Below, in pieces: positions 47,483 through 55,829 of a stretch of DNA of 64,000 nucleotides (position 1 is the stretch's first letter; each line of letters opens with the position of its first letter). Below the pieces are notes generated by a model, which made no database searches, had not been told where the DNA came from, and was given only the letters and a program-made list of their open reading frames with translations. The stretch is from Thiomicrorhabdus sp. (GTDB lineage: Bacteria > Pseudomonadota > Gammaproteobacteria > Thiomicrospirales > Thiomicrospiraceae), in the NCBI RefSeq assembly GCF_963677875.1, contig NZ_OY782565.1, positions 248,001 to 312,000 on the forward strand, given 5' to 3'. A program made the position numbers and the translations under genes.

Positions 47483-48649
47483 ATGAAAAATCGATCCGAT
47501 TCTCTATTTTATACTCCTCCCTTACTTGCCCTGCTAGTTCTTCTGACGATGAGCATCAGCCAAAAGGTGTATGCCGAAGGTCAGGCACCCCAGGCTATGC
47601 CGGTTCAAGCTCAGGAAGTCGGCCTGCAAAGCCTTCCCTACGAACAGACTTATCCGGCAACCCTGACCGCATTCAAAGGCGTGGAAATTCATGCCCGCGT
47701 CAGCGGCGTTCTGGAAAAAAAGTTCTATCAGGAAGGTCAAACAGTCAAAAAAGGCCAACGCCTGTATCAGATTGACGATCGTCGCTATCTGGCCGCCGTC
47801 AAGCAGGCTCAAGCCCAGCTGAGAGTTGCCGAAGTCAAGGCACAACAAGCCAAAATCAGTTATCAGCGCATCAAAGGTCTGGCCAAAAGCCGCTCGGTCA
47901 GCGAGCAGGACATCGACGATGCCAAAGCGAACTGGGATGCCGCCAAAGCGGAAATTCTCAGCGCTCAAGCAGCGTTGAACAGTGCGCAAATCGACTTGGA
48001 CGACACCCTGATCCGTGCCGAAATCGACGGTATCATCGGTGAAAAACAATTGGATGTCGGTGATCTGGTAACCGCCAACAGCACCCTGCTGAACCGCATT
48101 GTCCAGACCGATCGTCTCTACGCGCAGTTTTCCGTTTCCGACAGCGAACTGAAACGCCAGTTCCAGTTTGCAGACAAAGGCTTGCTCAAGCCGCTAAAAA
48201 CCGCAGAAATTCAGCTGCTTGACGATAATGGCAACGTTATCAAACAAGGCAAAATGGATTACGCCGCCAGCGAGTTAGACATGAGTACATCAAGTCGACT
48301 GATGCGCGCAACTTTCGAAAACCAGGAAGAACGATTGCTGCCGGGTCAGATGGTGCGCGTCAAAGTGCGTTTCGGTGATTGGCAAAACGTCATTGCCATT
48401 CCGCAGAAAGCCGTCCTGCAAGTCGGCCCGCAGAGCTTTGTTTACGTAGTTAAAGATGGTATTGCCAACCTGATGCCGATCCAGCTGGCAAGCCAGTATG
48501 GCGATCAATGGCTGGTGGCCGGTGGATTGCAGCCGCAAGATCAGATCATCGTTGCCAATCTGATCAAAGTCCGCCCGAAAACGCCGGTAATGATTCTGCC
48601 AAAACCGGATGCTAAAGGCACTCAACCTCAAGCCGCTAAGGGCCAATAA
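47483..48649 (+). CDS. RND multidrug efflux adaptor (AcrA/MexA type)
   Basis: A 388-aa membrane-fusion protein with a signal peptide (LTMSISQKVYAEG) but no lipobox Cys. A lipoyl domain (RVSGVLEKKFYQEGQTVKKGQRLYQIDDRRYLAAV) is followed by an alpha-hairpin, a beta-barrel, and the C-terminal IPQKAVLQVGPQSFVYVV region. It lies 11 bp before the pump gene. No dedicated regulator or outer-membrane factor adjoins it, so a shared TolC-like channel is expected. Confidence 0.9.
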   Translation: MKNRSDSLFYTPPLLALLVLLTMSISQKVYAEGQAPQAMPVQAQEVGLQSLPYEQTYPATLTAFKGVEIHARVSGVLEKKFYQEGQTVKKGQRLYQIDDRRYLAAVKQAQAQLRVAEVKAQQAKISYQRIKGLAKSRSVSEQDIDDAKANWDAAKAEILSAQAALNSAQIDLDDTLIRAEIDGIIGEKQLDVGDLVTANSTLLNRIVQTDRLYAQFSVSDSELKRQFQFADKGLLKPLKTAEIQLLDDNGNVIKQGKMDYAASELDMSTSSRLMRATFENQEERLLPGQMVRVKVRFGDWQNVIAIPQKAVLQVGPQSFVYVVKDGIANLMPIQLASQYGDQWLVAGGLQPQDQIIVANLIKVRPKTPVMILPKPDAKGTQPQAAKGQ

Positions 48650-48660
48650 AGGAATACCGT

Positions 48661-51600
48661 ATGTTTTCGCGCTTTTTTATCGACCGACCGGTCTTTGCGT
48701 CGGTATTTTCCATCGTGATTGTCATCGCCGGCTATCTGGCGATGAAATCCCTTCCGGTTGCGGAATATCCGCAGATCGTACCACCTCAGGTACAAGTCAC
48801 CGCCACCTACCCTGGGGCGAGTGCCGAAACCCTGTCCGAAACCGTTGCTGCGCCTCTTGAACAGGCGATCAACGGGATTGACGATATGCTGTACATCAAC
48901 ACCGTTAACGCCTCTTCCGGGGTCGTCAGTCTGACCGTTACCTTTAAGATCGGTACCGATATCGATCAGGCCAACATCAACGTGAACAACAAAGTTCAGG
49001 GAGCTTTGAATAAACTGCCTGCCGAAGTTCAGCAGCTCGGGGTACAGGTCAACAAACGTTCGCCGAGTATTTTGAAAGTTGTTGCACTCTATTCCGGCGA
49101 TTCCAGTCTGGACACGGTGTTTATCGCCAACTACGGCTTAATCAATGTTCTTGACGATCTGGCCCGTTTGCCAGGAGTCGGCGAGGTTCGCCAGTTTGGT
49201 TCCAAGGACTATTCGATGCGCATCTGGTTAAACCCCGAAAAGCTGAAACGCTTTTCACTGACACCGGCCGACGTCTACGCCTCGATCAAACAGCAGAACT
49301 CGCAATTTGCGGCCGGTAGTTTCGGAGCCGAACCGAGCGGAGGCAAGGAAGCCTTTACCTACACGGTTTCGACAACTGGACGGATGAACAACCCGGAAGA
49401 GTTTGAGAATATTATTCTGCGAACTGAAGATAACGGCGGCATTCTGCGCCTGAAAGATGTCGCACGCGTAGAACTTGGATCTCAAGCCTATAACTTCAAC
49501 GCAACCTTTGACGGTAAACCGACCGTACCAATGGGGATTTTCCTGCAACCGGGCGCTAACGCTCTGGAAACCTCCAAACTGGTCGATGCCAAAATGGCTG
49601 AACTGGCGAAAAACTTCCCGCAAGGTCTGGACTACGCCACCCCGTATGACACCAGTGAATTCGTGCAAATTTCCATCGACAAGGTTATCTATACTTTGGT
49701 CGAAGCCCTGATTCTAGTCATACTGGTGGTTTTCCTGTTTCTGCAGAATTTCCGCGCAACCCTGATCCCGGTACTGGCGATTCCGGTTTCAATTGTCGGA
49801 ACCTTCATCGGGATGTATCTGCTCGGTTTCTCGATCAACCAGCTGACTCTGTTCGGAATGATTCTCGCCATCGGGATTGTGGTTGACGACGCGATCATCG
49901 TGGTTGAAAACGTCGAACGGATTATGCGCAGTCACCACCTCAGTGCCCGCGAAGCAACCCTGGAAGCCATGCGCGAAATCACCGGGCCGATTATCGCCAT
50001 CGTACTGGTTTTGGCGGCGGTCTTTATTCCGGTCGCCTTTATCTCCGGCTTGAGCGGAGAGATGTATAAACAGTTTGCCATCACGATTGTCGTCTCGGTG
50101 ACCATTTCCGGTATCGTTGCTCTGACGCTGACCCCGGCACTGTGTGCCAATATGCTCAAAGAAGGACACCTGAAACCAAGCCCGGTGTTCGGGCTGTTCA
50201 ACCGCGGTTTCGATGCCTTGACCAGAGGTTTCGGGTTCGGGGTTCGTCAGGTGATGCGATACAGCCTGATCAGCATTCTATTGTTCGGCGGCTTGATCTA
50301 CCTGACGTACAACACCCTGAACGGCATTCCGAAAAGTCTGGTACCGCAGGAAGACAAAGGGACTCTGTTCGTTCTGACCTATCTGCCACCGGCTTCCTCG
50401 CTGCAACGCACGGACGTCGCCCGTGATCAGGTCAGCGAAACGCTTCTGAACCATCCGGGCGTTGCCCACAGCGTCAGTTTCGCCGGTTTCGATCTGCAAT
50501 CCTTTGCATTGAAGACCGATTCGGCAGTCTCTTTCGTCACACTGGATCACTGGGATGAACGTGAAGACCCGAACCTCAGCTCACAAGCCATTGTCGGGCA
50601 GCTGTTCGGAAAACTGATGGCCGTTCCGGATGCATTCAGTATTCCAATCGGCATGCCGACCATCATGGGGATGAGCATGACCGGCGGTTTCGAAGCTTAT
50701 ATTCAGGACCGTCAGGGAACCGGATCAATGGCATTGAGTAAAATCGCCGACGAACTGGTTGCCAAAGCCAATGCGCGCCCTGAATTGACTCAGGTACGCA
50801 CGACGCTGTCAACCAAAGTCCCGCAATACGAAGCCGTAGTCGACCGCGATAAAGCCCAACTGCTGCAAATTTCGGCACAGGAAATTTTCGCCGCGATGCA
50901 ATCGACTTTCGGTAGCCTGTATGTCAACGACTTCACGCTGTTTGGCCGAACCTTTAAAGTCAACCTGCAGGCCGAAAGCGAATACCGTGCGTCCGAGAAA
51001 AACCTGGACGAGGTCTTTGTACGGTCCGCCAAAGGACAGATGATCCCTTTAAGCGCTCTGGTAACGGTTAAACGCACCACCGGCGCTGATATCATCGACC
51101 GTTTCAACCTCTTCCAGGCAGCGAAAATTTCCGGCGACCCGGCTCCGGGCTACAGTTCCGGACAGGCACTGGCCGCCTTTGAAGAAGTCGCAGCAGAAGT
51201 CCTGCCGGACGGTTATACCCTTGGATGGGTCGGTGAAGCCTTCCAGCAGAAGCAATCCAGTGATACAGGGAATCAGGCCTTCCTGTTCGGCCTGTTGTTC
51301 GTGTTCCTGATTTTAGCGGCTCAGTACGAGCGCTGGTCGATTCCGCTGGTTGTATTGACTGCCGTTCCTTTCGCAGTGCTTGGTGCAGCGATTGCCGTGA
51401 CCTTGAGTGGATTGAATAACGATATTTACTTCGAACTCGGCCTGCTGACCTTGATTGGCCTCTCAGCCAAAAATGCCATTCTGATCGTCGAATTCGCGAT
51501 GCAGAAACACCGGGCCGGTATGCCAATCGACCAGGCGGCACAGGAAGCGGTGAAACTGCGTTTCCGTCCAATCGTGATGACCTCCCTGGCCTTTACCATC

Positions 51601-51801
51601 GCTGCCGTACCGCTGATGCTCAGTACCGGCGCCGGTGCCGCGGCCAGGGTCTCGGTCGGAACCGGTCTGGTCGGAGGTATGATCGCGGCTACCCTTCTGG
51701 CTCCACTGTTTGTACCGATGTTCTTTAAACTCATCGCCAGCTTGAGCGAACGTGGGAAAGGCAAGCAAGAAGTCAAACCAGTGGATCACCAGCCGCTGTA
51801 A
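48661..51801 (+). CDS. RND multidrug efflux pump (AcrB/MexB, HAE1 family)
   Basis: A 1046-aa inner-membrane pump starting MFSRFFIDRPVFASVFSIVIVI. The proton-relay Asp pair is in GIVVDDAIIVVENVERIM, and the partner Lys in SAKNAILIVEFAM. Two large periplasmic loops and the GSNPxG-like end are typical of HAE1 pumps, which export hydrophobic compounds rather than metals. It contrasts with the metal-type pump at 12.3 kb. It ends before a parS-like site and a strong terminator. Confidence 0.93.
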   Translation: MFSRFFIDRPVFASVFSIVIVIAGYLAMKSLPVAEYPQIVPPQVQVTATYPGASAETLSETVAAPLEQAINGIDDMLYINTVNASSGVVSLTVTFKIGTDIDQANINVNNKVQGALNKLPAEVQQLGVQVNKRSPSILKVVALYSGDSSLDTVFIANYGLINVLDDLARLPGVGEVRQFGSKDYSMRIWLNPEKLKRFSLTPADVYASIKQQNSQFAAGSFGAEPSGGKEAFTYTVSTTGRMNNPEEFENIILRTEDNGGILRLKDVARVELGSQAYNFNATFDGKPTVPMGIFLQPGANALETSKLVDAKMAELAKNFPQGLDYATPYDTSEFVQISIDKVIYTLVEALILVILVVFLFLQNFRATLIPVLAIPVSIVGTFIGMYLLGFSINQLTLFGMILAIGIVVDDAIIVVENVERIMRSHHLSAREATLEAMREITGPIIAIVLVLAAVFIPVAFISGLSGEMYKQFAITIVVSVTISGIVALTLTPALCANMLKEGHLKPSPVFGLFNRGFDALTRGFGFGVRQVMRYSLISILLFGGLIYLTYNTLNGIPKSLVPQEDKGTLFVLTYLPPASSLQRTDVARDQVSETLLNHPGVAHSVSFAGFDLQSFALKTDSAVSFVTLDHWDEREDPNLSSQAIVGQLFGKLMAVPDAFSIPIGMPTIMGMSMTGGFEAYIQDRQGTGSMALSKIADELVAKANARPELTQVRTTLSTKVPQYEAVVDRDKAQLLQISAQEIFAAMQSTFGSLYVNDFTLFGRTFKVNLQAESEYRASEKNLDEVFVRSAKGQMIPLSALVTVKRTTGADIIDRFNLFQAAKISGDPAPGYSSGQALAAFEEVAAEVLPDGYTLGWVGEAFQQKQSSDTGNQAFLFGLLFVFLILAAQYERWSIPLVVLTAVPFAVLGAAIAVTLSGLNNDIYFELGLLTLIGLSAKNAILIVEFAMQKHRAGMPIDQAAQEAVKLRFRPIVMTSLAFTIAAVPLMLSTGAGAAARVSVGTGLVGGMIAATLLAPLFVPMFFKLIASLSERGKGKQEVKPVDHQPL

Positions 51802-51838
51802 CTAAAACTAACTATCCAATCATCACATGGAACTTAAA

Positions 51839-51854
51839 AGTTCCACGTGAAACC
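51839..51854. other. parS-like ParB site 4
   Basis: Bases 51840-51853 read GTTCCACGTGAAAC, the same 14-mer as site 3. It is intergenic, between the RND pump stop and the hairpin terminator, so no coding constraint explains it. Confidence 0.75.
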
Positions 51855-51893
51855 AAAAACCCCCAATCGGCATTTGCCGATTGGGGGTTTTTA
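51855..51893. terminator. Strong bidirectional terminator
   Basis: A perfect 18-bp inverted repeat (arms beginning AAAAACCCCCAATCGG and ending CCGATTGGGGGTTTTT) with a minimal loop separates the RND pump and the oppositely oriented acetyltransferase. Confidence 0.9.
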
Positions 51894-51926
51894 TTTCGTA
51901 CCGGAGATAATTGAATCGGGCAATTG

Positions 51927-52397
51927 TCAGAAGATTTCATATTCCATAAACACTGCTTCCGGGTGAGGATTAAAGCGATAAGGTTCAATCTCGTTAAACC
52001 CAAAAGATTTGTATAGCTGCAAAGCCCGTTCAAGCGCCCTGATACTGTCTAAACGTATCGATCGATACCCCATTTGTCTGGCCTGTTGCAGAAACGCCTC
52101 AGTCAAAGCTCTGGCGACACCTTTTCCCTGATAGTCCGAGAGAACATGCATCCGCTTCATTTCAGCAATGCCCGGTTCAAATTCTCTAAGGCCTACCGCT
52201 CCAATATAGGTCTCTTCAACTTTCGCAAGAAACAGCGCGCCTTTCGGTTCGCCATACATCTGCGGCAGCGACGCCAATTCTGCCGAAAACCCCTGAAATT
52301 CAAGATCGAGACCCAAATAAGCCGCATAGGCTCGAAACAGCCGAGAACCTGCCGCAAACTGCTTTTGCGTTTTGGCGATTTCAATTTCTACAATCAT
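51927..52397 (-). CDS. GNAT-family N-acetyltransferase
   Basis: A 156-aa GNAT protein with the acetyl-CoA loop VLSDYQGKGVARALTEAFLQQARQMGY and the C-terminal LQLYKSFGFNEIEPYRFNPHPEAVFMEYEI. The substrate is unknown. Its start lies 7 bp after the broken end of a VOC-family gene on the same strand, so it appears joined to that remnant by recombination. GNAT and VOC genes are common integron-cassette cargo and this pair adjoins the cassette cluster, but no clear attC separates them. Confidence 0.88.
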   Translation of the reverse strand: MIVEIEIAKTQKQFAAGSRLFRAYAAYLGLDLEFQGFSAELASLPQMYGEPKGALFLAKVEETYIGAVGLREFEPGIAEMKRMHVLSDYQGKGVARALTEAFLQQARQMGYRSIRLDSIRALERALQLYKSFGFNEIEPYRFNPHPEAVFMEYEIF

Positions 52398-52403
52398 GCC
52401 ATT

Positions 52404-52668
52404 TCACTTAGTATCAACCGTCACGTATGTTTGCCAGTGGCTCGGAACCCCTCGCTCTGATTGAACCCTTGGCATGGCTAAAATTCCAGCAAAAGGCTCA
52501 GATGCATTTTCATTAATCAACTAATGCATAACGGGAATCTTCTCGGCCAGGAACCTCCTTAAGTTTCCACCCAAATAGCTCCTTATAGAATTTAAACGAG
52601 CTATCGAAATCCGTTGTCATCAATTCAGACCAGCTGAAAAGACCTTGATCTTCAAATGGGTTATTCAT
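52404..52668 (-). pseudogene. Broken VOC/glyoxalase-family gene
   Basis: From ATG 52668 (Shine-Dalgarno GAGGAGGGG) the frame reads MNNPFEDQGLFSWSELMTTD and FYKELFGWKLKEV, a VOC-domain start, and stops at 52513. A frame offset by one extra base continues NENASEPFAGILAMP and GVPSHWQTYVTVDTK, clearly the same family, then stops at 52404 right before the acetyltransferase ATG. The protein is thus frameshifted once and also lacks its C-terminal part. Family members are about 120-130 aa; only about 88 remain. Confidence 0.8.
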
Positions 52669-52753
52669 AAATCCCCTCCTCGGTTAATGGCGCCAAACAT
52701 TGAGTGAAAAGGGGTAAACAACGCTCCCCCCATTTAAACCATTGTGCCCTAAA

Positions 52754-52799
52754 CACTAACGGCCGCAGGTTTTTAATTCGCTACAACGGCTTGTTAGAC
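52754..52799 (-). other. attC-like site (weak, left end)
   Basis: CACTAAC (52754-52760) and GTTAGAC (52793-52799; perfect GTTRRRY) bound 46 bases with inner GGCCG / CGGC pairing. The nsrR stop codon is the TAA of the right core. It is shorter than usual for attC sites, so confidence is limited. Confidence 0.4.
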
Positions 52800-53222
52800 A
52801 CTGGCCTTTCCATGGATTGTGATGATCGTTTCATTGTTTAACATATCAGCGATGGTATAGCTCTCAAGAGATTCCAAATACTTTTTTTGCGCTTCTAAGA
52901 AAGCGCGATTTAAGCGGCAAGAATTTAGAATCAAGCAGTTTTGTCCTATGCAATCAAAGGGTACCAAAGTCTTTTCCATAAGCATCACAATCTCTCGTAG
53001 CGTTATTTCCTCAGCCGATTTTAAGAGGGATATGCCCCCGCTTTTACCCCGAGTAGAAATGACATAACCATGAGCGGAAAGTGAGCTTATTACCTTCATT
53101 AAATGACTTTTAGGGATGCCAAAAGTTTCAGATATGGTGCCAATAGTGGCCGTGGAATTGGGCATCGAGGCCAAATAAATAAGCGCGCGAAACGCGTAAT
53201 CGGTATGTCGGGTCAGTTGCAA
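52794..53222 (-). CDS. nsrR: NsrR-like Rrf2-family nitric-oxide sensor
   Basis: A 142-aa Rrf2 repressor with N-terminal winged helix (MQLTRHTDYAFRALIYLA) and the three cluster cysteines Cys91, Cys96 and Cys102 (DCIGQNCLILNSC), the NsrR spacing. NsrR loses its Fe-S cluster on contact with NO and releases NO-detoxification genes. It is divergent from hmp across a 123-bp region with a perfect inverted repeat. Its stop codon lies in an attC-like core. Confidence 0.9.
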   Translation of the reverse strand: MQLTRHTDYAFRALIYLASMPNSTATIGTISETFGIPKSHLMKVISSLSAHGYVISTRGKSGGISLLKSAEEITLREIVMLMEKTLVPFDCIGQNCLILNSCRLNRAFLEAQKKYLESLESYTIADMLNNETIITIHGKASV

Positions 53223-53255
53223 TGTTGCACCTCCAATTATGTTGCTCCAATTATA

Positions 53256-53315
53256 TTGACTATAGCTAACTAACTGGGTAAATTAAAACATTCATGTAAA
53301 ATGAATGTTTTAATT
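53256..53315 (+). promoter_or_regulatory. hmp promoter with 15-bp-arm palindromic operator
   Basis: Arms AATTAAAACATTCAT (53281-53295) and ATGAATGTTTTAATT (53301-53315) are perfect inverted repeats around GTAAA. A promoter-like TTGACT (53256) and TAAATT (53279) with 17-bp spacing lead into the left arm, so a repressor bound there would block hmp transcription. NsrR is the obvious candidate. The exact half-site differs from the textbook NsrR motif, so the match is inferred from position and symmetry. Confidence 0.7.
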
Positions 53316-53345
53316 TATGAATGCTTCTAATGAAAGGAATACCCC

Positions 53346-54509
53346 ATGCTATCTCCACAGACCATATCCACCGTAAAAAGCACTGTTCCATTACTTGAAG
53401 AAAACGGGTTAGAAATTACCTCTGTATTTTACAAACTGCTGTTTGAGGAAAACCCTCAGCTGCAAAACATTTTTAATCAGGCAAATCAACATGACACATC
53501 ACAATCACGCTCCCTTGCAGATGCGGTACTAGCTTACGCATCTAACATCGACAACTTAGAAGTGCTATTGCCCGCCGTAGCACGCATTGCGAACAAACAT
53601 GCAAGTATTGGCATTCAGGCAGATCACTACCCACTGGTTGGCGCTAGTTTGCTTGCCGCCATTCAGCAAGTACTTGATTTACCAGCAGAGCATCCAGCAC
53701 TAAAAGCGTGGGGCGAAGCATATGGTGTTTTAGCCGATATTTTCATTAATACCGAGTCAGAGTTATATGATGCGAGCAATCGAGTCGACGGTGGCTGGAA
53801 AGGGTATCGCCCATTTGTGATTAAAGAAGTTCGCCAAGAAACCCCCGACGTAAAAAGCCTGCGATTAGAACCTAAAGATGGAAAAGCCGTAAAAAGCTTC
53901 TCTGGCGGTCAGTATGTGAGCGTCAAGATTCCTGCACAGGACAATGGACGCGATGCCATACGCCAGTATTCGTTATCTGATTGGGGCGACGACTACCGTA
54001 TTACCGTCAAAAGAGAAACCAAAGGCGAAGTGTCACCAAGCGTTCACACTCTGTCTCGCGGCGATGAATTATTGCTCAGTCCACCTTTTGGTGAATTCAC
54101 TCTCAATGCCGATGCAGACGCGCATGTTTTTATATCCGGCGGGGTTGGAATCACACCACTCTTCTCTATGCTGAAACAAGCCATTGCTTCAGGAGGGTCT
54201 AGCGAACAACTGCAATTCATAGAATGTTGTCGAGGTGCCGAGCATCAAATATTTAAAGAAGAGCTGACAGAATTATCAAAAAACTCTCTTGTGCAACTCA
54301 AACAAGCATTTGAATATGGTTCCGGTGGTGACTTCAGTGGAAGGCTTACTCGTGACGTACTCAACGAATGGCTTACCAACAAGTCGGCACATGTTTACTT
54401 TTGTGGCCCGTTGCCCTTTATGAAAGAGCTGAAAAGCTTATTAAACAGTATTGGCATGGAAGACGAACAACTGCACTACGAAGTGTTTGGACCAACAACA
54501 GAACTCTGA
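53346..54509 (+). CDS. hmp: Flavohemoglobin, nitric oxide dioxygenase
   Basis: A 387-aa protein with globin (about residues 1-135; the proximal-His region reads IANKHASIGIQADHYPLVGASLLAAI), FAD-binding (QYSLSD; residues 150-250) and NAD-binding (ISGGVGITPLFSMLKQA; CCRGAEHQIF; VYFCGPLPFMKEL) domains. It oxidises NO to nitrate using NAD(P)H and O2. It is divergent from nsrR with a palindromic operator. The pair lies between two attC-like sites and may be a horizontally acquired two-gene cassette. Confidence 0.94.
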   Translation: MLSPQTISTVKSTVPLLEENGLEITSVFYKLLFEENPQLQNIFNQANQHDTSQSRSLADAVLAYASNIDNLEVLLPAVARIANKHASIGIQADHYPLVGASLLAAIQQVLDLPAEHPALKAWGEAYGVLADIFINTESELYDASNRVDGGWKGYRPFVIKEVRQETPDVKSLRLEPKDGKAVKSFSGGQYVSVKIPAQDNGRDAIRQYSLSDWGDDYRITVKRETKGEVSPSVHTLSRGDELLLSPPFGEFTLNADADAHVFISGGVGITPLFSMLKQAIASGGSSEQLQFIECCRGAEHQIFKEELTELSKNSLVQLKQAFEYGSGGDFSGRLTRDVLNEWLTNKSAHVYFCGPLPFMKELKSLLNSIGMEDEQLHYEVFGPTTEL

Positions 54510-54511
54510 CA

Positions 54512-54622
54512 ATGAAGACAATCATGCCGCACTTCATAAAATCAGGTGAGTTTTCTGTTCTCTCCCTGGTCGGCAGGGTGCTGGAGTCAATTAATAACGA
54601 TGATTTGCTGTTGCCACAGTAA
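54512..54622 (+). CDS. 36-aa ORF after hmp, doubtful
   Basis: An ATG 2 bp after the hmp stop opens a 36-codon frame (MKTIMPHFIKSGEFSVLSLV...). There is no clear ribosome site beyond coupling to hmp, and no family is recognised. The rest of 54623-54784 holds no gene I can support. Confidence 0.2.
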   Translation: MKTIMPHFIKSGEFSVLSLVGRVLESINNDDLLLPQ

Positions 54623-54784
54623 TGGCAAAGAAGTGATCTCTCTAAGGTCAGCTTAACCAAACTTGTCCCGTATCTAGCGTTTTAGCTTAGACTGCTCTGG
54701 AGAAGAGAGGTTCTATCAATATCTAACGGGCTGCGGATAAGAAGCATGCCCGTTTCCTTCCCCATCCTGTTCCTACTGCGAGCG

Positions 54785-54847
54785 GCTTAACGCCTAAGCT
54801 GTGGGGCCGGAGCGAAGCGGAGGTCCCGCACAAGCCCATTGTTATAT
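54785..54847 (-). other. attC site
   Basis: GCTTAAC (54785-54791, perfect RYYYAAC) and GTTATAT (54841-54847) bound 63 bases whose inner arms pair (GCTGTGGGGCC with GGTCCCGCACAAGC, with bulges). The stop codon of the LprI-like gene is the TAA within the right core, as is usual for cassettes. Confidence 0.75.
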
Positions 54848-55303
54848 TTTATTAATAGCATGATGTATTTCGTCTGGACGTTTTATAGAACCACTACATA
54901 CATCACCCTCTTCGATGCCTTCAAGCCATTTTTTAAGATATTCCACTCTCTGCAATGTCAACGTGGTGCTGATGCTTGAATAACACATGGGATACACACT
55001 TCCGTATTCCGTTTGTTTGTTCTGTTTTGGAAAGCTCATTTCTAGATCGGAATTACGTAGCTTTACCCACGTGCGTTGTGAGATTTTTAGCTTAGATAAG
55101 AAATATTTATTATCTTTGTATACTTTCTGCAATAGTTTATATACTCGGTTAAGTTCCGCATCCGCCCTTTCGAAGTTTACTCCTTCACAGCGGTTCATCT
55201 CACTTTGCGTCATTGCTTTTTCAAGGCAAGCATCTGTGTTTTGGCCGAATGCCGTAAACGGTATACAGATACTTATAAATATTGCGTATTTAAGTATTCG
55301 CAT
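54842..55303 (-). CDS. Secreted LprI/DUF1311-like protein
   Basis: A 153-aa protein with a signal peptide (YAIFISICIPFTAFGQN) and a DUF1311-type motif: CLEKAMTQSEMNRCEGVNFERADAELNRVYKLLQK, and LKISQRTWVKLRNSDLE. Four cysteines (CLEK, RCEG, MCYS, VCSG) probably form disulfides. The family includes lysozyme-inhibitor-like proteins, but function in bacteria like this is unproven. It is a single-gene cassette flanked by attC-like sites. Confidence 0.75.
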   Translation of the reverse strand: MRILKYAIFISICIPFTAFGQNTDACLEKAMTQSEMNRCEGVNFERADAELNRVYKLLQKVYKDNKYFLSKLKISQRTWVKLRNSDLEMSFPKQNKQTEYGSVYPMCYSSISTTLTLQRVEYLKKWLEGIEEGDVCSGSIKRPDEIHHAINKI

Positions 55304-55317
55304 GAACTGTCCTTAAA

Positions 55318-55354
55318 ATATAACGTTTATGTCGACTTGAGCGCATTGTTATAT
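55318..55354 (-). other. attC-like site (short, degenerate)
   Basis: ATATAAC (55318-55324) and GTTATAT (55348-55354) are exact reverse complements, 37 bp in total. The inner part shows little pairing and is shorter than known functional attC sites, so it may be a decayed site. It lies just upstream of the LprI-like gene start, where a cassette boundary is expected. Confidence 0.4.
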
Positions 55355-55484
55355 GTAGCATTGCATTTTTTTAAAAATAACAAAAAAAATTCAATATTGG
55401 GGTTGAACAACTATACATGTACCCATATATAGTGTTCGTCTACTTTGAGACATTTTTTTAATTTAATAAAAGCGGAGGCTATAT

Positions 55485-55595
55485 ATGGCTAAAACTAAAG
55501 AAGGAAAGAAAAAAGTGCATGTGCCAGAACACACTAGAAATGTGGGCGGCAAAAAGAAAAAAGTAAAAGAGCATTACCGCTCAACACCAAACTAA
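55485..55595 (+). CDS. 36-aa basic small protein in cassette
   Basis: ATG 55485 with a strong GGAGG 8-10 bp upstream opens a 36-codon frame rich in Lys (MAKTKEGKKKVHVPEHTRNV, GGKKKKVKEH). It is the only plus-strand gene between the flanking attC-like sites and is followed by a hairpin. It may bind nucleic acid through charge. No family was recognised. It is a good candidate because of its ribosome site and own upstream AT-rich region. Confidence 0.5.
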   Translation: MAKTKEGKKKVHVPEHTRNVGGKKKKVKEHYRSTPN

Positions 55596-55620
55596 TTCTT
55601 ACATACACTTTTTGAAAAAC

Positions 55621-55646
55621 GAGTTATCAGTTGCCTCTGATAACTC
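55621..55646. terminator. Hairpin after small basic gene
   Basis: Perfect 10-bp arms GAGTTATCAG / CTGATAACTC around a 6-nt loop. T-tracts follow on the minus strand (GTTTTTC) better than on the plus strand (ATTTG), so it may terminate leftward transcripts. Confidence 0.55.
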
Positions 55647-55714
55647 ATTTGACACGCATCCTATCACACTCTTCGAATTCTACAACCAATTCCCTTTAAT
55701 TTACTCTATCTTAC

Positions 55715-55829
55715 ATATAACGCCAATGCTCAGCGGACCCAAACGCGGAGCGGTGTTTGCGCAACAATGCCGAAAGCAGGCGCAAAAAGCCACGCAGTGT
55801 TTGGTGTCCGTTGGAGCTAATTGTTAGGG
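55715..55829 (-). other. attC site (long)
   Basis: ATATAAC (55715-55721) and GTTAGGG (55823-55829) bound 115 bases with extensive arms: GCTC/GAGC, AGCGGAC/GTCCGTT and CCAAAC/GTTTGG, separated by a large variable loop. The overlap of the membrane-protein stop codon (55817) with the arm fits cassette structure. It is among the most convincing attC sites here. Confidence 0.8.

Noticed and set aside
54721..54847. Longer attC beginning at ATCTAAC 54721
   Set aside because: The perfect RYYYAAC core is tempting, but the 63-bp site starting at 54785 pairs better with the right arm; the upstream core may be a relic.
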